Shown in pieces: positions 1-7,829 of a stretch of 63,300 nucleotides of DNA. Origin of the DNA: Thermovorax subterraneus. GTDB taxonomy: Bacteria > Bacillota > Thermosediminibacteria > Thermosediminibacterales > Thermosediminibacteraceae. Position numbers and translations under genes: made by a program. The stretch lies in assembly GCA_021608145.1 (NCBI GenBank), contig JAKIHM010000013.1, positions 1 through 63,300 on the forward strand. Direction: 5' to 3'. Position 1 is the stretch's first letter. Every line of letters starts with the position of its first letter. The notes under the pieces are model-generated. The model was not told the origin of the DNA and made no database searches. It was given only the letters and a program-made list of their open reading frames with translations.

Positions 1-79
<79 letters not shown>

Positions 80-89
80 TCCTATTCCT

Positions 90-116
90 TTAAAGTAAGC
101 TCTCCGCTTACTTTAA
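90..116 (-). other. rRNA leader hairpin (processing stalk candidate)
   Basis: A perfect 11-base inverted repeat, TTAAAGTAAGC at 90-100 and its complement at 106-116, with a five-base loop. It lies just before the 16S 5' end in the transcribed leader. No U-run follows, so it is not a terminator. A role in folding or RNase III processing of the precursor is inferred. Confidence 0.55.
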
Positions 117-191
117 TTACACACCTTTTGGTCGAAACTCTCAGGCGTGGCACTGTTCAGTTCTCAAGGTTCATCTCCTCGGCGGAATTTT

Positions 192-220
192 ATTGTATCA
201 TCTTTTGCTCTTCTTGTCAA
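192..220 (-). promoter_or_regulatory. rRNA operon promoter, proximal (P2)
   Basis: On the minus strand TTGACA (215-220) and TACAAT (192-197) are separated by exactly 17 bases. Transcription would enter the 16S leader at about 185. It is one of two tandem sigma-A promoters, as expected for an rRNA operon. Confidence 0.85.
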
Positions 221-257
221 CTATCTTATCTTCAGCTTTTTCCGCCGACAGTTCTTT

Positions 258-286
258 ATTATATCTTTCTTGCTGTTTTTTGTCAA
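258..286 (-). promoter_or_regulatory. rRNA operon promoter, distal (P1)
   Basis: A perfect consensus pair on the minus strand: TTGACA (281-286), a 17-base spacer, TATAAT (258-263). With P2 it forms a tandem pair about 66 bases apart. The rest of the stretch from 287 to 450 is AT-rich, and I see no gene in it; a much weaker hexamer pair lies at 339-367. Confidence 0.9.
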
Positions 287-450
287 CCCTGTTTGTTCTT
301 AAGACATTGAATTTACCATTTTACTGTCAGTGCTTTATACTATACCATAAACATAATTCATCTGCAATTTGGAAAGATATTAATAAAAAAGCGCATTTAT
401 TAAAAAAAATTGACATCCCTCAATTCTTCTTTGTTTTTCACAGGTTTGGC

Positions 451-1104
451 TCACCGTTTAAAGTCTAATATAGTTTGAGGCACAGTACCTATGATAATTG
501 TTTCAGCTATAGGGACGCTAGTTTTTATCTCTACTTTTGAACTCAAAAGTGGCTGAACTATCTTTACCTGAGCCGTGATGTCCAGCAATATTTTATGTCT
601 CGTTTGATTAATGCCAGCTTCTTCAAATGCTTCAGAAGTATCTACGTAAGCTGTTCCAACAGGATATAAAGATACGCTAATCAAGGGTCCCATATTCGAT
701 AATATTTTACTTCCAGTAATTAAACCTAATGGTATTTTTATGTTTTCCATGCTTATTTCTTTTAAAGTTTTTACTACCTCTAAAGATGTTTCGGTTTCTA
801 TCCGGTTTATTTCTATCGTATTTATTTGGATTAACGTTACCTGGCCGTTGACGTCTTTATGTATAGCAATGAGGTCAGTGTACTTAATGTTTTTAGTAAT
901 TCTTTCTTTTACTGCCTTGTTTATAGCTTCCGTCGCTATAATTCTGGCTCTGGCTTCCGCTATTGCCAGAAGACTAGGTGCTATTTGCCTTTCAATAAAT
1001 GCAAATATAATAAAATTAAGTATTACAATTAAGATAATGAGCATATAAACATTTAGCTTTATCGGATGTCTCCTATTTCTTAGTGTTTTCAACCGTATAA
1101 ACAT
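451..1104 (-). CDS. yunB: Sporulation protein YunB
   Basis: A 217-residue protein resembling YunB, a protein needed for normal sporulation whose biochemical role is unknown. There is a basic N-terminus, one membrane segment at about residues 19-37 (LIILIVILNFIIFAFIE), then a soluble domain containing an NMGPLISVSLYPVGTAYVD block. In Bacillus, yunB is expressed in the mother cell under sigma-E. Here it lies 51 bases downstream of tyrS, and its ribosome binding site is the distal arm of the tyrS terminator. Initiation may therefore be limited on read-through transcripts, and a dedicated promoter would have to sit inside the 3' end of tyrS. I could not identify one. Identification rests on length, topology and this motif pattern. 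Confidence 0.85.
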   Translation of the reverse strand: MFIRLKTLRNRRHPIKLNVYMLIILIVILNFIIFAFIERQIAPSLLAIAEARARIIATEAINKAVKERITKNIKYTDLIAIHKDVNGQVTLIQINTIEINRIETETSLEVVKTLKEISMENIKIPLGLITGSKILSNMGPLISVSLYPVGTAYVDTSEAFEEAGINQTRHKILLDITAQVKIVQPLLSSKVEIKTSVPIAETIIIGTVPQTILDFKR

Positions 1105-1141
1105 AAAAAACCCCTCCTAATCAAAATATGCAGGAGGGGTT
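1105..1141 (-). terminator. tyrS intrinsic terminator containing the yunB RBS
   Basis: A perfect 10-base stem (arms 1132-1141 and 1109-1118) with a 13-base loop, followed on the minus strand by six T (1110-1105, two of which can pair in the stem). The second arm reads AGGAGGGGTT and lies six bases before the yunB ATG. It thus serves both as half of the terminator and as the yunB Shine-Dalgarno sequence. Confidence 0.85.
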
Positions 1142-1155
1142 GAATTGGTTCATAA

Positions 1156-2364
1156 TTATTTTTTGGCGTTGATAACTTTTACAAATTTTCGCTTTCCAAC
1201 TTGTAAGATAAAGGGAGATCTTATCTCGATGTCTGTGGCGTCGATAATTTTTTCACCATTTATCTTTACAGCTCCTTGTTTCAACATCCTTAAAGCCTCA
1301 CTATTGGATGATGAGAATCCTACAAGTGTTATTAATTTAGGGAGCCATATTTTTTCATCATTTACCTCGAATATTGGAATTTCATCCGGTAGATCTTTCT
1401 TTTGAAATATCCTTATAAATTTTTCCTCTGCTTTCAAAGCTTCATCACTACCGTGATAAAGTTTTACAATTTCCCTGGCCAGTCTCATTTTTAAATCTCT
1501 AGGATTTACTCTTCCTTCCTTTAAGTTTTCTGCTATTTTTTCTAATTCACGATGTTCTAAGTCCGTAGCCAGCTTATAATACTCAAGCATTATTTCATCG
1601 GGAATAGACATTACTTTCCCGTACATTTCATCGGGCGGGTCATTCACTCCTATGTAATTTCCAAGACTTTTGCTCATTTTTCGCTTGCCATCGATTCCGA
1701 CGAGAATGGGCATGAGCACTGCTACTTGAGGCTCCTGTCCATATTCCTTCTGCAGTATTCTCCCCATTAAAATGTTAAATTTTTGTTCTGTTGCTCCTAA
1801 TTCAACATCAGCATTAAGGGCTACCGAATCATAACCCTGCATAAGCGGATAGAAAAATTCATGTATAGAGATTGGCCTTCCCTCGGTAAACCTCTTGCTA
1901 AAATCTTCTCTTTCTAGCATGCGGGCTACGGTGTACTTTGAGGCTAGTTTTAATACATCTTCAAAAGTCATTCGGCTCAGCCATTCACTATTGAAAACAA
2001 TTTTTGTTTTGTCTGGATCTAAAATTTTAAACACCTGCTCTTTATAAGTTTTTGCATTCTCCATAATTTCTTCTCTTGAAAGTTGTTTTCTCGTTTCTGA
2101 TTTTCCTGTTGGATCTCCAATCATCCCAGTAAAATCTCCGATTATCAAGACTACTTCATGCCCCAACTTTTGAAACTGCCTCATTTTCTTCAATACTACA
2201 GCATGTCCGAGGTGAACATCCGGAGCAGTAGGATCCAAACCCAATTTCACTTTTAAAGGTCTTTTTTCTTCGTAAGATTTTCTCAGCTTATTTAATAACT
2301 CTTCCTCCGAAATTATTTCGGCTACATTTTGTCTTAAAAGTTCAAATTGTTCTTCAGGCCTCAA
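1156..2364 (-). CDS. tyrS: Tyrosyl-tRNA synthetase (TyrZ type)
   Basis: This class I synthetase charges tRNA-Tyr in the cytoplasm. The HIGH motif appears as HLGH at residues 51-54, and the KMSKS signature is at 229-233. A C-terminal S4-like RNA-binding region at about 340-402 ([20 protein letters not shown]) is present. At 402 residues it is normal for the KMSKS-containing TyrZ-like branch. The start is TTG at 2364, with AGAGGG six bases upstream; a nearby ATG is out of frame. No T-box fits in the 134-base gap to the divergent pbp gene, unlike many Firmicute tyrS genes, so tRNA-dependent attenuation is not evident. A strong terminator follows it. Confidence 0.97.
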   Translation of the reverse strand: MRPEEQFELLRQNVAEIISEEELLNKLRKSYEEKRPLKVKLGLDPTAPDVHLGHAVVLKKMRQFQKLGHEVVLIIGDFTGMIGDPTGKSETRKQLSREEIMENAKTYKEQVFKILDPDKTKIVFNSEWLSRMTFEDVLKLASKYTVARMLEREDFSKRFTEGRPISIHEFFYPLMQGYDSVALNADVELGATEQKFNILMGRILQKEYGQEPQVAVLMPILVGIDGKRKMSKSLGNYIGVNDPPDEMYGKVMSIPDEIMLEYYKLATDLEHRELEKIAENLKEGRVNPRDLKMRLAREIVKLYHGSDEALKAEEKFIRIFQKKDLPDEIPIFEVNDEKIWLPKLITLVGFSSSNSEALRMLKQGAVKINGEKIIDATDIEIRSPFILQVGKRKFVKVINAKK

Positions 2365-2397
2365 CTTTATCCCTCTTCCATGAAGATGTTTTTATTA

Positions 2398-2426
2398 ATT
2401 ATAACACACTGATGCATTTTCTTCAA
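2398..2426 (-). promoter_or_regulatory. tyrS promoter, sharing its -35 with the divergent pbp promoter
   Basis: On the minus strand TTGAAG (2421-2426), a 17-base spacer and TATAAT (2398-2403), preceded by TG one base upstream, form an extended -10 promoter. The -35 hexamer overlaps that of the divergent pbp promoter by five bases. Confidence 0.75.
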
Positions 2427-2450
2427 AGTTTATATTATGTATGGTATAAT
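2422..2450 (+). promoter_or_regulatory. Promoter of the class A PBP gene
   Basis: TTCAAA (2422-2427), a 17-base spacer and an extended -10, TGGTATAAT, with the hexamer at 2445-2450. Transcription would start near 2457, leaving a short leader before a strong AGGAGG site (2487-2492). Confidence 0.75.
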
Positions 2451-2498
2451 AATCTCGACATACTGTTTAATTGTTTAAGATGACCGAGGAGGTTAATT

Positions 2499-4949
2499 AT
2501 GAAAAATCCGAGAAAAAGAAAGCTCTTTCTTGCAAAGAGCTTAATACCTTTTTTGATATTTGTTTTTCTTTTATCTTGTGGCTCAGCCCTTGGACTGTTT
2601 TTATACTACGTAAAGGATACACCTCCGTTTGATCCTCAGAAATTAAAACCTAGCGAGACTTCTATAGTTTACGACTCAAAAGGCAATGTAATTGCCGAAC
2701 TTCACGGAGGCCAAAATCGAATTCCAGTACCTCTAGATGAAATTCCAGAGCATCTCAAAGAAGCATTTATTGCCATTGAAGACAAAAATTTTTACAAGCA
2801 TAAAGGTATCAATTTTAAATCCCTCATAGGCGCTGTGTGGACAGATATAGTCACTGGAGGATATCGCAGGGGTGCAAGTACTATAACTCAGCAATTGGTT
2901 AAAAATGTCTTTCTAACTCATGAAAAAACTCTAAAACGAAAAGCCCAAGAGGCATGGCTTGCAATTCAAGTTGAGCGTCATTTTACAAAAGACCAAATTC
3001 TGGAATTTTACCTGAACCATATATACTTTGGTCACTCAGCTTATGGCGTTGAAGCTGCGGCTCAAACCTTTTTTGGTAAAAGCGTAAAAGACCTAACCCT
3101 TGCAGAAAGCGCCATGCTAGCAGGTATAACCAAGGGTCCTTCAATTTACTCGCCTTATATAAATTTCGAAAGGGCAAAGGAAAGGCAAGCCATAGTTTTG
3201 AATGAAATGGTCGATATGGGATTTATAACAAAGGAAGAAGCTGAGAAAGCAAAAAAAGAAGAGATAAAACTGGTAGGCCTTGAAAACGCAAAGGCAGACT
3301 ACAAAGCTCCATACTTTACTGATTTTGTAATAACGCAGTTGGCAGAAGATCTTCAAAAAGAGCTAGGACTTACCGAATCCGAAGCTTATGAAAAAATCTA
3401 TAACGGAGGATTAAGAATTTATACCACAGTCGACCTAGAAATCCAAGAAGCAGCCGAAAAAGCTTTAGCGGACCCGAAAAATTACCCATATACAAAAAAA
3501 GACAATAACGGCATTCCCCAACCTCAAGCTGCAGTAGTAGTTATTGACCCTCATACAGGGTATATAAAAGCACTTGTAGGAGGTCGCGAACATTATAAAA
3601 AGTTAGGTCTAAACAGGGCTTCTCAATCTTACAGGCAACCTGGTTCTGCCTTTAAGCCAATTGTTGTTTATACAGCAGCAATAGATATGGGCTATACAGC
3701 CGCAAGCGTAATAGATGATTCGCCTGTCTCTTACGGCAATTGGTCACCACAAAACTACACAAGAGACTTCAAAGGGCTCACAACCATACGGAAAGCCATT
3801 GCCGATTCAGTCAATGTGGTTGCAGTAAAAGTCCTAGAAAAGATTGGCGTAGACAGAGGAATTGAATATGCACAGAAATTAGGCATAAAAAGTCTCGTTT
3901 TAGAAGGCCGAAAAAATGACAGGCAGCTATCAATAGCACTAGGAGGATTGACTAAGGGAGTTTCCCCTCTAGAGCTTGCATCGGCCTACGGAACATTAGC
4001 CAATCAGGGGATACACGTGGAGCCCATAGCTATATTAAAGGTTGTTGACAAAAACGGAAGAACACTTCTTGAGCACACACCTACAAAGTGGACAGCCGTA
4101 AGTCCTCAGGTTGCCTTTATTATGACCGATATGATGAGAAGCGTTATAACAGAAGGAACTGCAAAAAGGCTTGCTGATTTTCCGTTCCCTGTAGCAGGAA
4201 AAACGGGAACAACTTCGGATAACAAAGATGTATGGTTTGTGGGTTATACGCCGCATTTAGTCGCAGCTGTATGGATGGGACATGACGAACCAACCCCCAT
4301 GAAAGGAGTCGCAGGTGGATATCAGCCTGCTTTGATATGGAAGCAAATCATGACCATAGCTCATAAAAAATTACCTAAAGTAGGCTTTCCTAAGCCAGCA
4401 GGAATTGAAGGGCCCATCGCAGTCTGCCAGGATTCGGGAAAAATTCCTACGGAGCTCTGCAATAACGACCCACGTGGTTCTCGTATTAGATATGAATACT
4501 TTATTAAGGGAACAGAACCTTCTGAATTCTGCGATGTCCATGTGCAAAAGTTAATAGATATAACCTCAGGATTGCTGGCGACACCGTATTGTCCTCCTGA
4601 ACAAGTAAAACAAAAAGTTTTCTTAAACAGGCCACCTTACAAAACATCTCCAGATGGTAAAATACCTTTAGATGCAAAGTATATGCCGCCGACAGAATAT
4701 TGCAATTTACACACCCAGGGATCATCGGGAAGCAATTTCGAAGAAAATGTTTTGCAACCGCCCCTTGACAGCGGTAATCAAAACAATTCCTCGGGTAACA
4801 GCAGTGAAAACCAAATTAACGGTAGCGCAAGTAACACGGGAAATCAAGTACCTTCACAAAATCCCAATCAGCCTGAGGACAACGAAAATGGGTCAAGGGG
4901 CTCAGAGAATGTTCAGGAAAAAGGTAGCGCAAAAAAGGGGGGTGTATAG
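2499..4949 (+). CDS. Class A penicillin-binding protein (PBP1A family)
   Basis: A bifunctional peptidoglycan synthase of 816 residues anchored in the cell membrane. After a basic N-terminus comes one membrane segment (about 14-38). The glycosyltransferase family 51 domain follows, with its catalytic Glu in EDKNFY (E94) and the RGASTITQQLVKN block. The transpeptidase domain has SxxK as SAFK (383-386), SVN (437-439) and KTGTT (568-572), so both activities look intact. The last 80 or so residues are rich in Asn, Ser, Gly and Gln and are probably an unstructured outer tail. The start is fixed by GAGGAGG six bases upstream. It is the only plus-strand gene in the first 22 kb, with no cell-wall neighbours, and is probably monocistronic. 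It polymerises lipid II into glycan strands and cross-links them. Confidence 0.95.
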   Translation: MKNPRKRKLFLAKSLIPFLIFVFLLSCGSALGLFLYYVKDTPPFDPQKLKPSETSIVYDSKGNVIAELHGGQNRIPVPLDEIPEHLKEAFIAIEDKNFYKHKGINFKSLIGAVWTDIVTGGYRRGASTITQQLVKNVFLTHEKTLKRKAQEAWLAIQVERHFTKDQILEFYLNHIYFGHSAYGVEAAAQTFFGKSVKDLTLAESAMLAGITKGPSIYSPYINFERAKERQAIVLNEMVDMGFITKEEAEKAKKEEIKLVGLENAKADYKAPYFTDFVITQLAEDLQKELGLTESEAYEKIYNGGLRIYTTVDLEIQEAAEKALADPKNYPYTKKDNNGIPQPQAAVVVIDPHTGYIKALVGGREHYKKLGLNRASQSYRQPGSAFKPIVVYTAAIDMGYTAASVIDDSPVSYGNWSPQNYTRDFKGLTTIRKAIADSVNVVAVKVLEKIGVDRGIEYAQKLGIKSLVLEGRKNDRQLSIALGGLTKGVSPLELASAYGTLANQGIHVEPIAILKVVDKNGRTLLEHTPTKWTAVSPQVAFIMTDMMRSVITEGTAKRLADFPFPVAGKTGTTSDNKDVWFVGYTPHLVAAVWMGHDEPTPMKGVAGGYQPALIWKQIMTIAHKKLPKVGFPKPAGIEGPIAVCQDSGKIPTELCNNDPRGSRIRYEYFIKGTEPSEFCDVHVQKLIDITSGLLATPYCPPEQVKQKVFLNRPPYKTSPDGKIPLDAKYMPPTEYCNLHTQGSSGSNFEENVLQPPLDSGNQNNSSGNSSENQINGSASNTGNQVPSQNPNQPEDNENGSRGSENVQEKGSAKKGGV

Positions 4950-4962
4950 CTTCCTTTTTTTT
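4931..4962. terminator. Possible bidirectional terminator between convergent genes
   Basis: AAAAAAGG at 4931-4938 can pair with CCTTTTTT at 4953-4960, giving an A/T-rich stem that overlaps the pbp stop codon and ends in a run of T. The complementary A-run would provide a U-tract for the convergent DUF523 transcript. The GC content of the stem is low, so strength is doubtful. Confidence 0.4.
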
Positions 4963-4979
4963 TGCCGCGCAAATCTATG

Positions 4980-5438
4980 TTAATACAAACCACGTAAATA
5001 TTCGTCCGAATCAATCACTTTTAATCCGAATGCCGTTAAATAAGCGGCTGTTACCCCCATACCTTCTTTTAATGTTCCGTTAAATTTCCCGTCGTATATA
5101 AACCTGCATCCGCAGGAGGGACTTTTCGATTTTAAGATTGCAGTATCGGCACCTATAAGCTCTGCCAATTTTAACATTTCTTTTGCGCCTCTGATAAAAT
5201 ATTCCGTCACATCCCTTCCGTCTCTGGTGAGGACTACCGCTTTCCCTTTAATCACTTCAAAACCGTCTTTACCAATTATTTCAGCTGGCGTACGAGGTGT
5301 AGGCAACCCCCCGGCTTGTTCTGGACAGAAAGGTATGGCTTTTTTGGTTCTTACCACATCCTCAAAAACCGCATGGCAACTATTTTTCCCATCGTATCTC
5401 GTATTAAAACCTGCAAGGCATGCGCTAATTATAATCAA
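4980..5438 (-). CDS. DUF523 family protein
   Basis: A 152-residue protein matching DUF523. It begins with the family motif SACLAGFNTRYDG and has a CPEQAGGLPTPR segment and a KSPSCGC motif with two close cysteines (about 107-109). No biochemical function is firmly established for the family; the conserved cysteines suggest metal or redox chemistry, which is inference. The start is TTG, with GGTGGAG five bases upstream, and it overlaps the mutS2 stop codon (TTGA). Translation is therefore probably coupled to mutS2. It is the last gene of the pheST-zapA-polX-mutS2 run. Confidence 0.85.
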   Translation of the reverse strand: MIIISACLAGFNTRYDGKNSCHAVFEDVVRTKKAIPFCPEQAGGLPTPRTPAEIIGKDGFEVIKGKAVVLTRDGRDVTEYFIRGAKEMLKLAELIGADTAILKSKSPSCGCRFIYDGKFNGTLKEGMGVTAAYLTAFGLKVIDSDEYLRGLY

Positions 5439-7804
5439 AGGAACTCCACCACCGTAACCCCTAGTCCACCTTCATTCATATTGCCGGGTCTAAAAGATTT
5501 AATGTCTTTTCGCGTTCTCAACATATCATGGATGCCTTTCCGTAGCACTCCCGTACCCTTGCCGTGAATAATAACTGCATTGGGCAAACCAGCAAGGCTC
5601 GCATCGTCCAAATATTTTTCGACCTTCAGCAACGCCTCCTCCAATGTGAGACCTCTGATGTCTATTTCTTTCGAAATTTCTTTTGTTTTTTCCATCGCCA
5701 ACAGCGAATACGTCACCTCTTTTTTGTCATTTTTCTCTTCTTCTATTTTTACAAGACTTTCAACTGGTAAATTAATTCTCATGGCGCCTATTTGTACCTG
5801 AGCGATTTTCCCTTTTTCGTCCAGTGATACTACATATCCTTCCTGATTTAAACTTTCCACCATCACCCTATCGCCTGGATGTAAAGGGCCAGATATAATT
5901 TTTCTCTTTGCAGTTTTTATCAACGGAACTTCTTCCGTCCCATAATCTTCTCTCGCTTTTTTTAGCGTCTTCCTAACCTCTTCAGCTATTTTATCCCTAA
6001 TTTGCTTCGTATCTTGAGCTTCCAATTCCTTTAACTTTTCAAATACCTTTTCGGCTTCTTTTCTTGCTTTTTCGATAATGTCCTTTGCTTTTTCCCTCGC
6101 TTTTTCTATCATTTTTTCTTCATTTTTCCTAAGCTTTTCTCTTTCTTTTTCAAGTTCTGTTAGTTTATTAAAAAGACCCTCTTTTAATTTCTCAAGTTCT
6201 TCTCTTTCTTGCCTTATCCGCTTTCTCTCCAATTCGATTTCCTGCAGCAGATCTTCCATTTTTATATCTTCTACTTTTAAGAAGTTTCTCCCAGCGTCTA
6301 TAATCTCTCTCTTTAATCCCAGTCGTCTTGCAATTTCAAAAGCATTGCTCTTTCCTGGAACGCCAATGGATAACCTGTAAGTCGGACTTAGAGTTTCCAG
6401 GTCAAATTCCACGCTAGCATTTTCCATCCCATCCTTGGAATAAGCAAAAGCTTTTAGTTCGCTATAGTGAGTTGTCGCTATCACTCTAGCTCCTATTTTC
6501 AAAAAGTAATCCAATATAGCCATTGCCAGTGCTGCACCTTCTGTGGGGTCCGTCCCGGCCCCTAGTTCATCCAGCAATACCAAGCTTTTCGAATCCGCTC
6601 TATCTACTATCTCTTTTATATTTTTCATGTGCGCTGAAAAGGTGCTGAGTGACTGCTCAATGCTTTGCTCATCGCCAATGTCGGCAAAAATATTGGTAAA
6701 CACAGACATTTCAGTTCCTTCTTCGCATGGAAGGTGAAAACCGGATTGCGCCATCAGAGCAAACAAACCTACTGTTTTTAACGAAACGGTTTTTCCGCCA
6801 GTATTAGGCCCGGTTATAACCAATATCGTAAATTTGTTGCCCAGATAAATATCGATTGGAACAACTTTTCCTTTCAACAAAGGATGCCTGCCTTTTTTAA
6901 TGCTAATATATCCTCTCGTATTAAATTCGGGTTCGACACCTTTTATTTCAATGCTGAACTTGGCTTTAGCAAAAATGAAATCCAATTGTATTAAAGCTTC
7001 AAAAGTCTCTTCAAGGTATTCGCTGCTTTGTGCTATTTTAGCCGTAAGCTCTCTTAATATTCGCTCTATCTCCTTGTTCTCTTCAATCTCCAACCTCCTT
7101 ATTTCGTTGTTAATCTGAAGAACGGGCATGGGTTCTACATAAATAGTCAACCCGCTTGCTGATTGATCGTGTACTACTCCAGGAATGCTGTTTTTAAACT
7201 CTTGCTTTACAGGAATCACGTACCTACCATTTCGCACTGTGATAATAGGCTCTTGAAGGAATTTTTGATAGTGGGGCGAATTTACGTAAAACTCCAGCTT
7301 TTCTTTTGCCCTTTGTAAAAGTATTCTTTTTTCTTTTCTCAGGCTGAGTAATCTGGGACTTGCATCATCTGATATTTCTTCCTCATTCAAAATAACTTTA
7401 TTAATCTTTTCCTCAAGGGAAGTGAAGATATGGAGTTTTTCCATGATACTTCCAATAACCTTGCACTCAGTTAGCGCTTTATCACACCAGGCCTTTTTCA
7501 CGAGGCGCGAGGCTCTTATAATCGCAGCAATTGAAAGGAGTTCACCGGGCGAAAGTATCCCACCAATAGAAGCCCTTTTTATCGATTTTCGAATATCGGG
7601 CAATTCGTCAACGGGTAAGTTCATCCCCGCTTTTAGCAAAATTACGCCCTCTGTGGTCTCCCGCTGCATTTTTTTCACAATTTGCTCATCAGAATCCGGT
7701 TTTAAATCAATCAATAATTTTTTTGCCCCCTCAGAAACTGCGTATTTGCTTGCTATCTCTTTTACTTTGTCGAACTCCAACAATTTCTGCACCCGTTCGT
7801 CCAT
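5435..7804 (-). CDS. mutS2: MutS2, endonuclease/ATPase with Smr domain
   Basis: A 789-residue MutS2. It lacks the mismatch-recognition domain of MutS. It has a MutS-type core and clamp, an ATPase with Walker A GPNTGGKT (about 332-339), the STFSAHM signature and Walker B LVLLDELGAGTDP, then a long charged coiled coil (about 510-620) and a KOW-like segment. A C-terminal Smr nuclease domain follows (DIRGLTLEEA, with IHGKGTGVLR). The family suppresses recombination, and in Bacillus it also acts on collided ribosomes. All motifs are intact. Gene order polX-mutS2 is common in Firmicutes. It overlaps the DUF523 start, and a GGGTGA-like site precedes the ATG. Confidence 0.96.
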   Translation of the reverse strand: MDERVQKLLEFDKVKEIASKYAVSEGAKKLLIDLKPDSDEQIVKKMQRETTEGVILLKAGMNLPVDELPDIRKSIKRASIGGILSPGELLSIAAIIRASRLVKKAWCDKALTECKVIGSIMEKLHIFTSLEEKINKVILNEEEISDDASPRLLSLRKEKRILLQRAKEKLEFYVNSPHYQKFLQEPIITVRNGRYVIPVKQEFKNSIPGVVHDQSASGLTIYVEPMPVLQINNEIRRLEIEENKEIERILRELTAKIAQSSEYLEETFEALIQLDFIFAKAKFSIEIKGVEPEFNTRGYISIKKGRHPLLKGKVVPIDIYLGNKFTILVITGPNTGGKTVSLKTVGLFALMAQSGFHLPCEEGTEMSVFTNIFADIGDEQSIEQSLSTFSAHMKNIKEIVDRADSKSLVLLDELGAGTDPTEGAALAMAILDYFLKIGARVIATTHYSELKAFAYSKDGMENASVEFDLETLSPTYRLSIGVPGKSNAFEIARRLGLKREIIDAGRNFLKVEDIKMEDLLQEIELERKRIRQEREELEKLKEGLFNKLTELEKEREKLRKNEEKMIEKAREKAKDIIEKARKEAEKVFEKLKELEAQDTKQIRDKIAEEVRKTLKKAREDYGTEEVPLIKTAKRKIISGPLHPGDRVMVESLNQEGYVVSLDEKGKIAQVQIGAMRINLPVESLVKIEEEKNDKKEVTYSLLAMEKTKEISKEIDIRGLTLEEALLKVEKYLDDASLAGLPNAVIIHGKGTGVLRKGIHDMLRTRKDIKSFRPGNMNEGGLGVTVVEFL

Positions 7805-7829
7805 AAAATCAAATCACCCTTTTATTAGT

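Noticed and set aside
409-414. TTGACA on the plus strand
   Set aside because: There is no -10 at a suitable distance and no plus-strand gene downstream.
128-468. Two short plus-strand open frames rich in Phe, Leu and Ser
   Set aside because: They cross the rRNA leader and promoters on the other strand and have no ribosome binding site.
6078-6380. Ser/Phe-rich open frame on the plus strand inside mutS2
   Set aside because: It is the antisense of the Lys/Glu-rich coiled coil of MutS2 and has no independent support.
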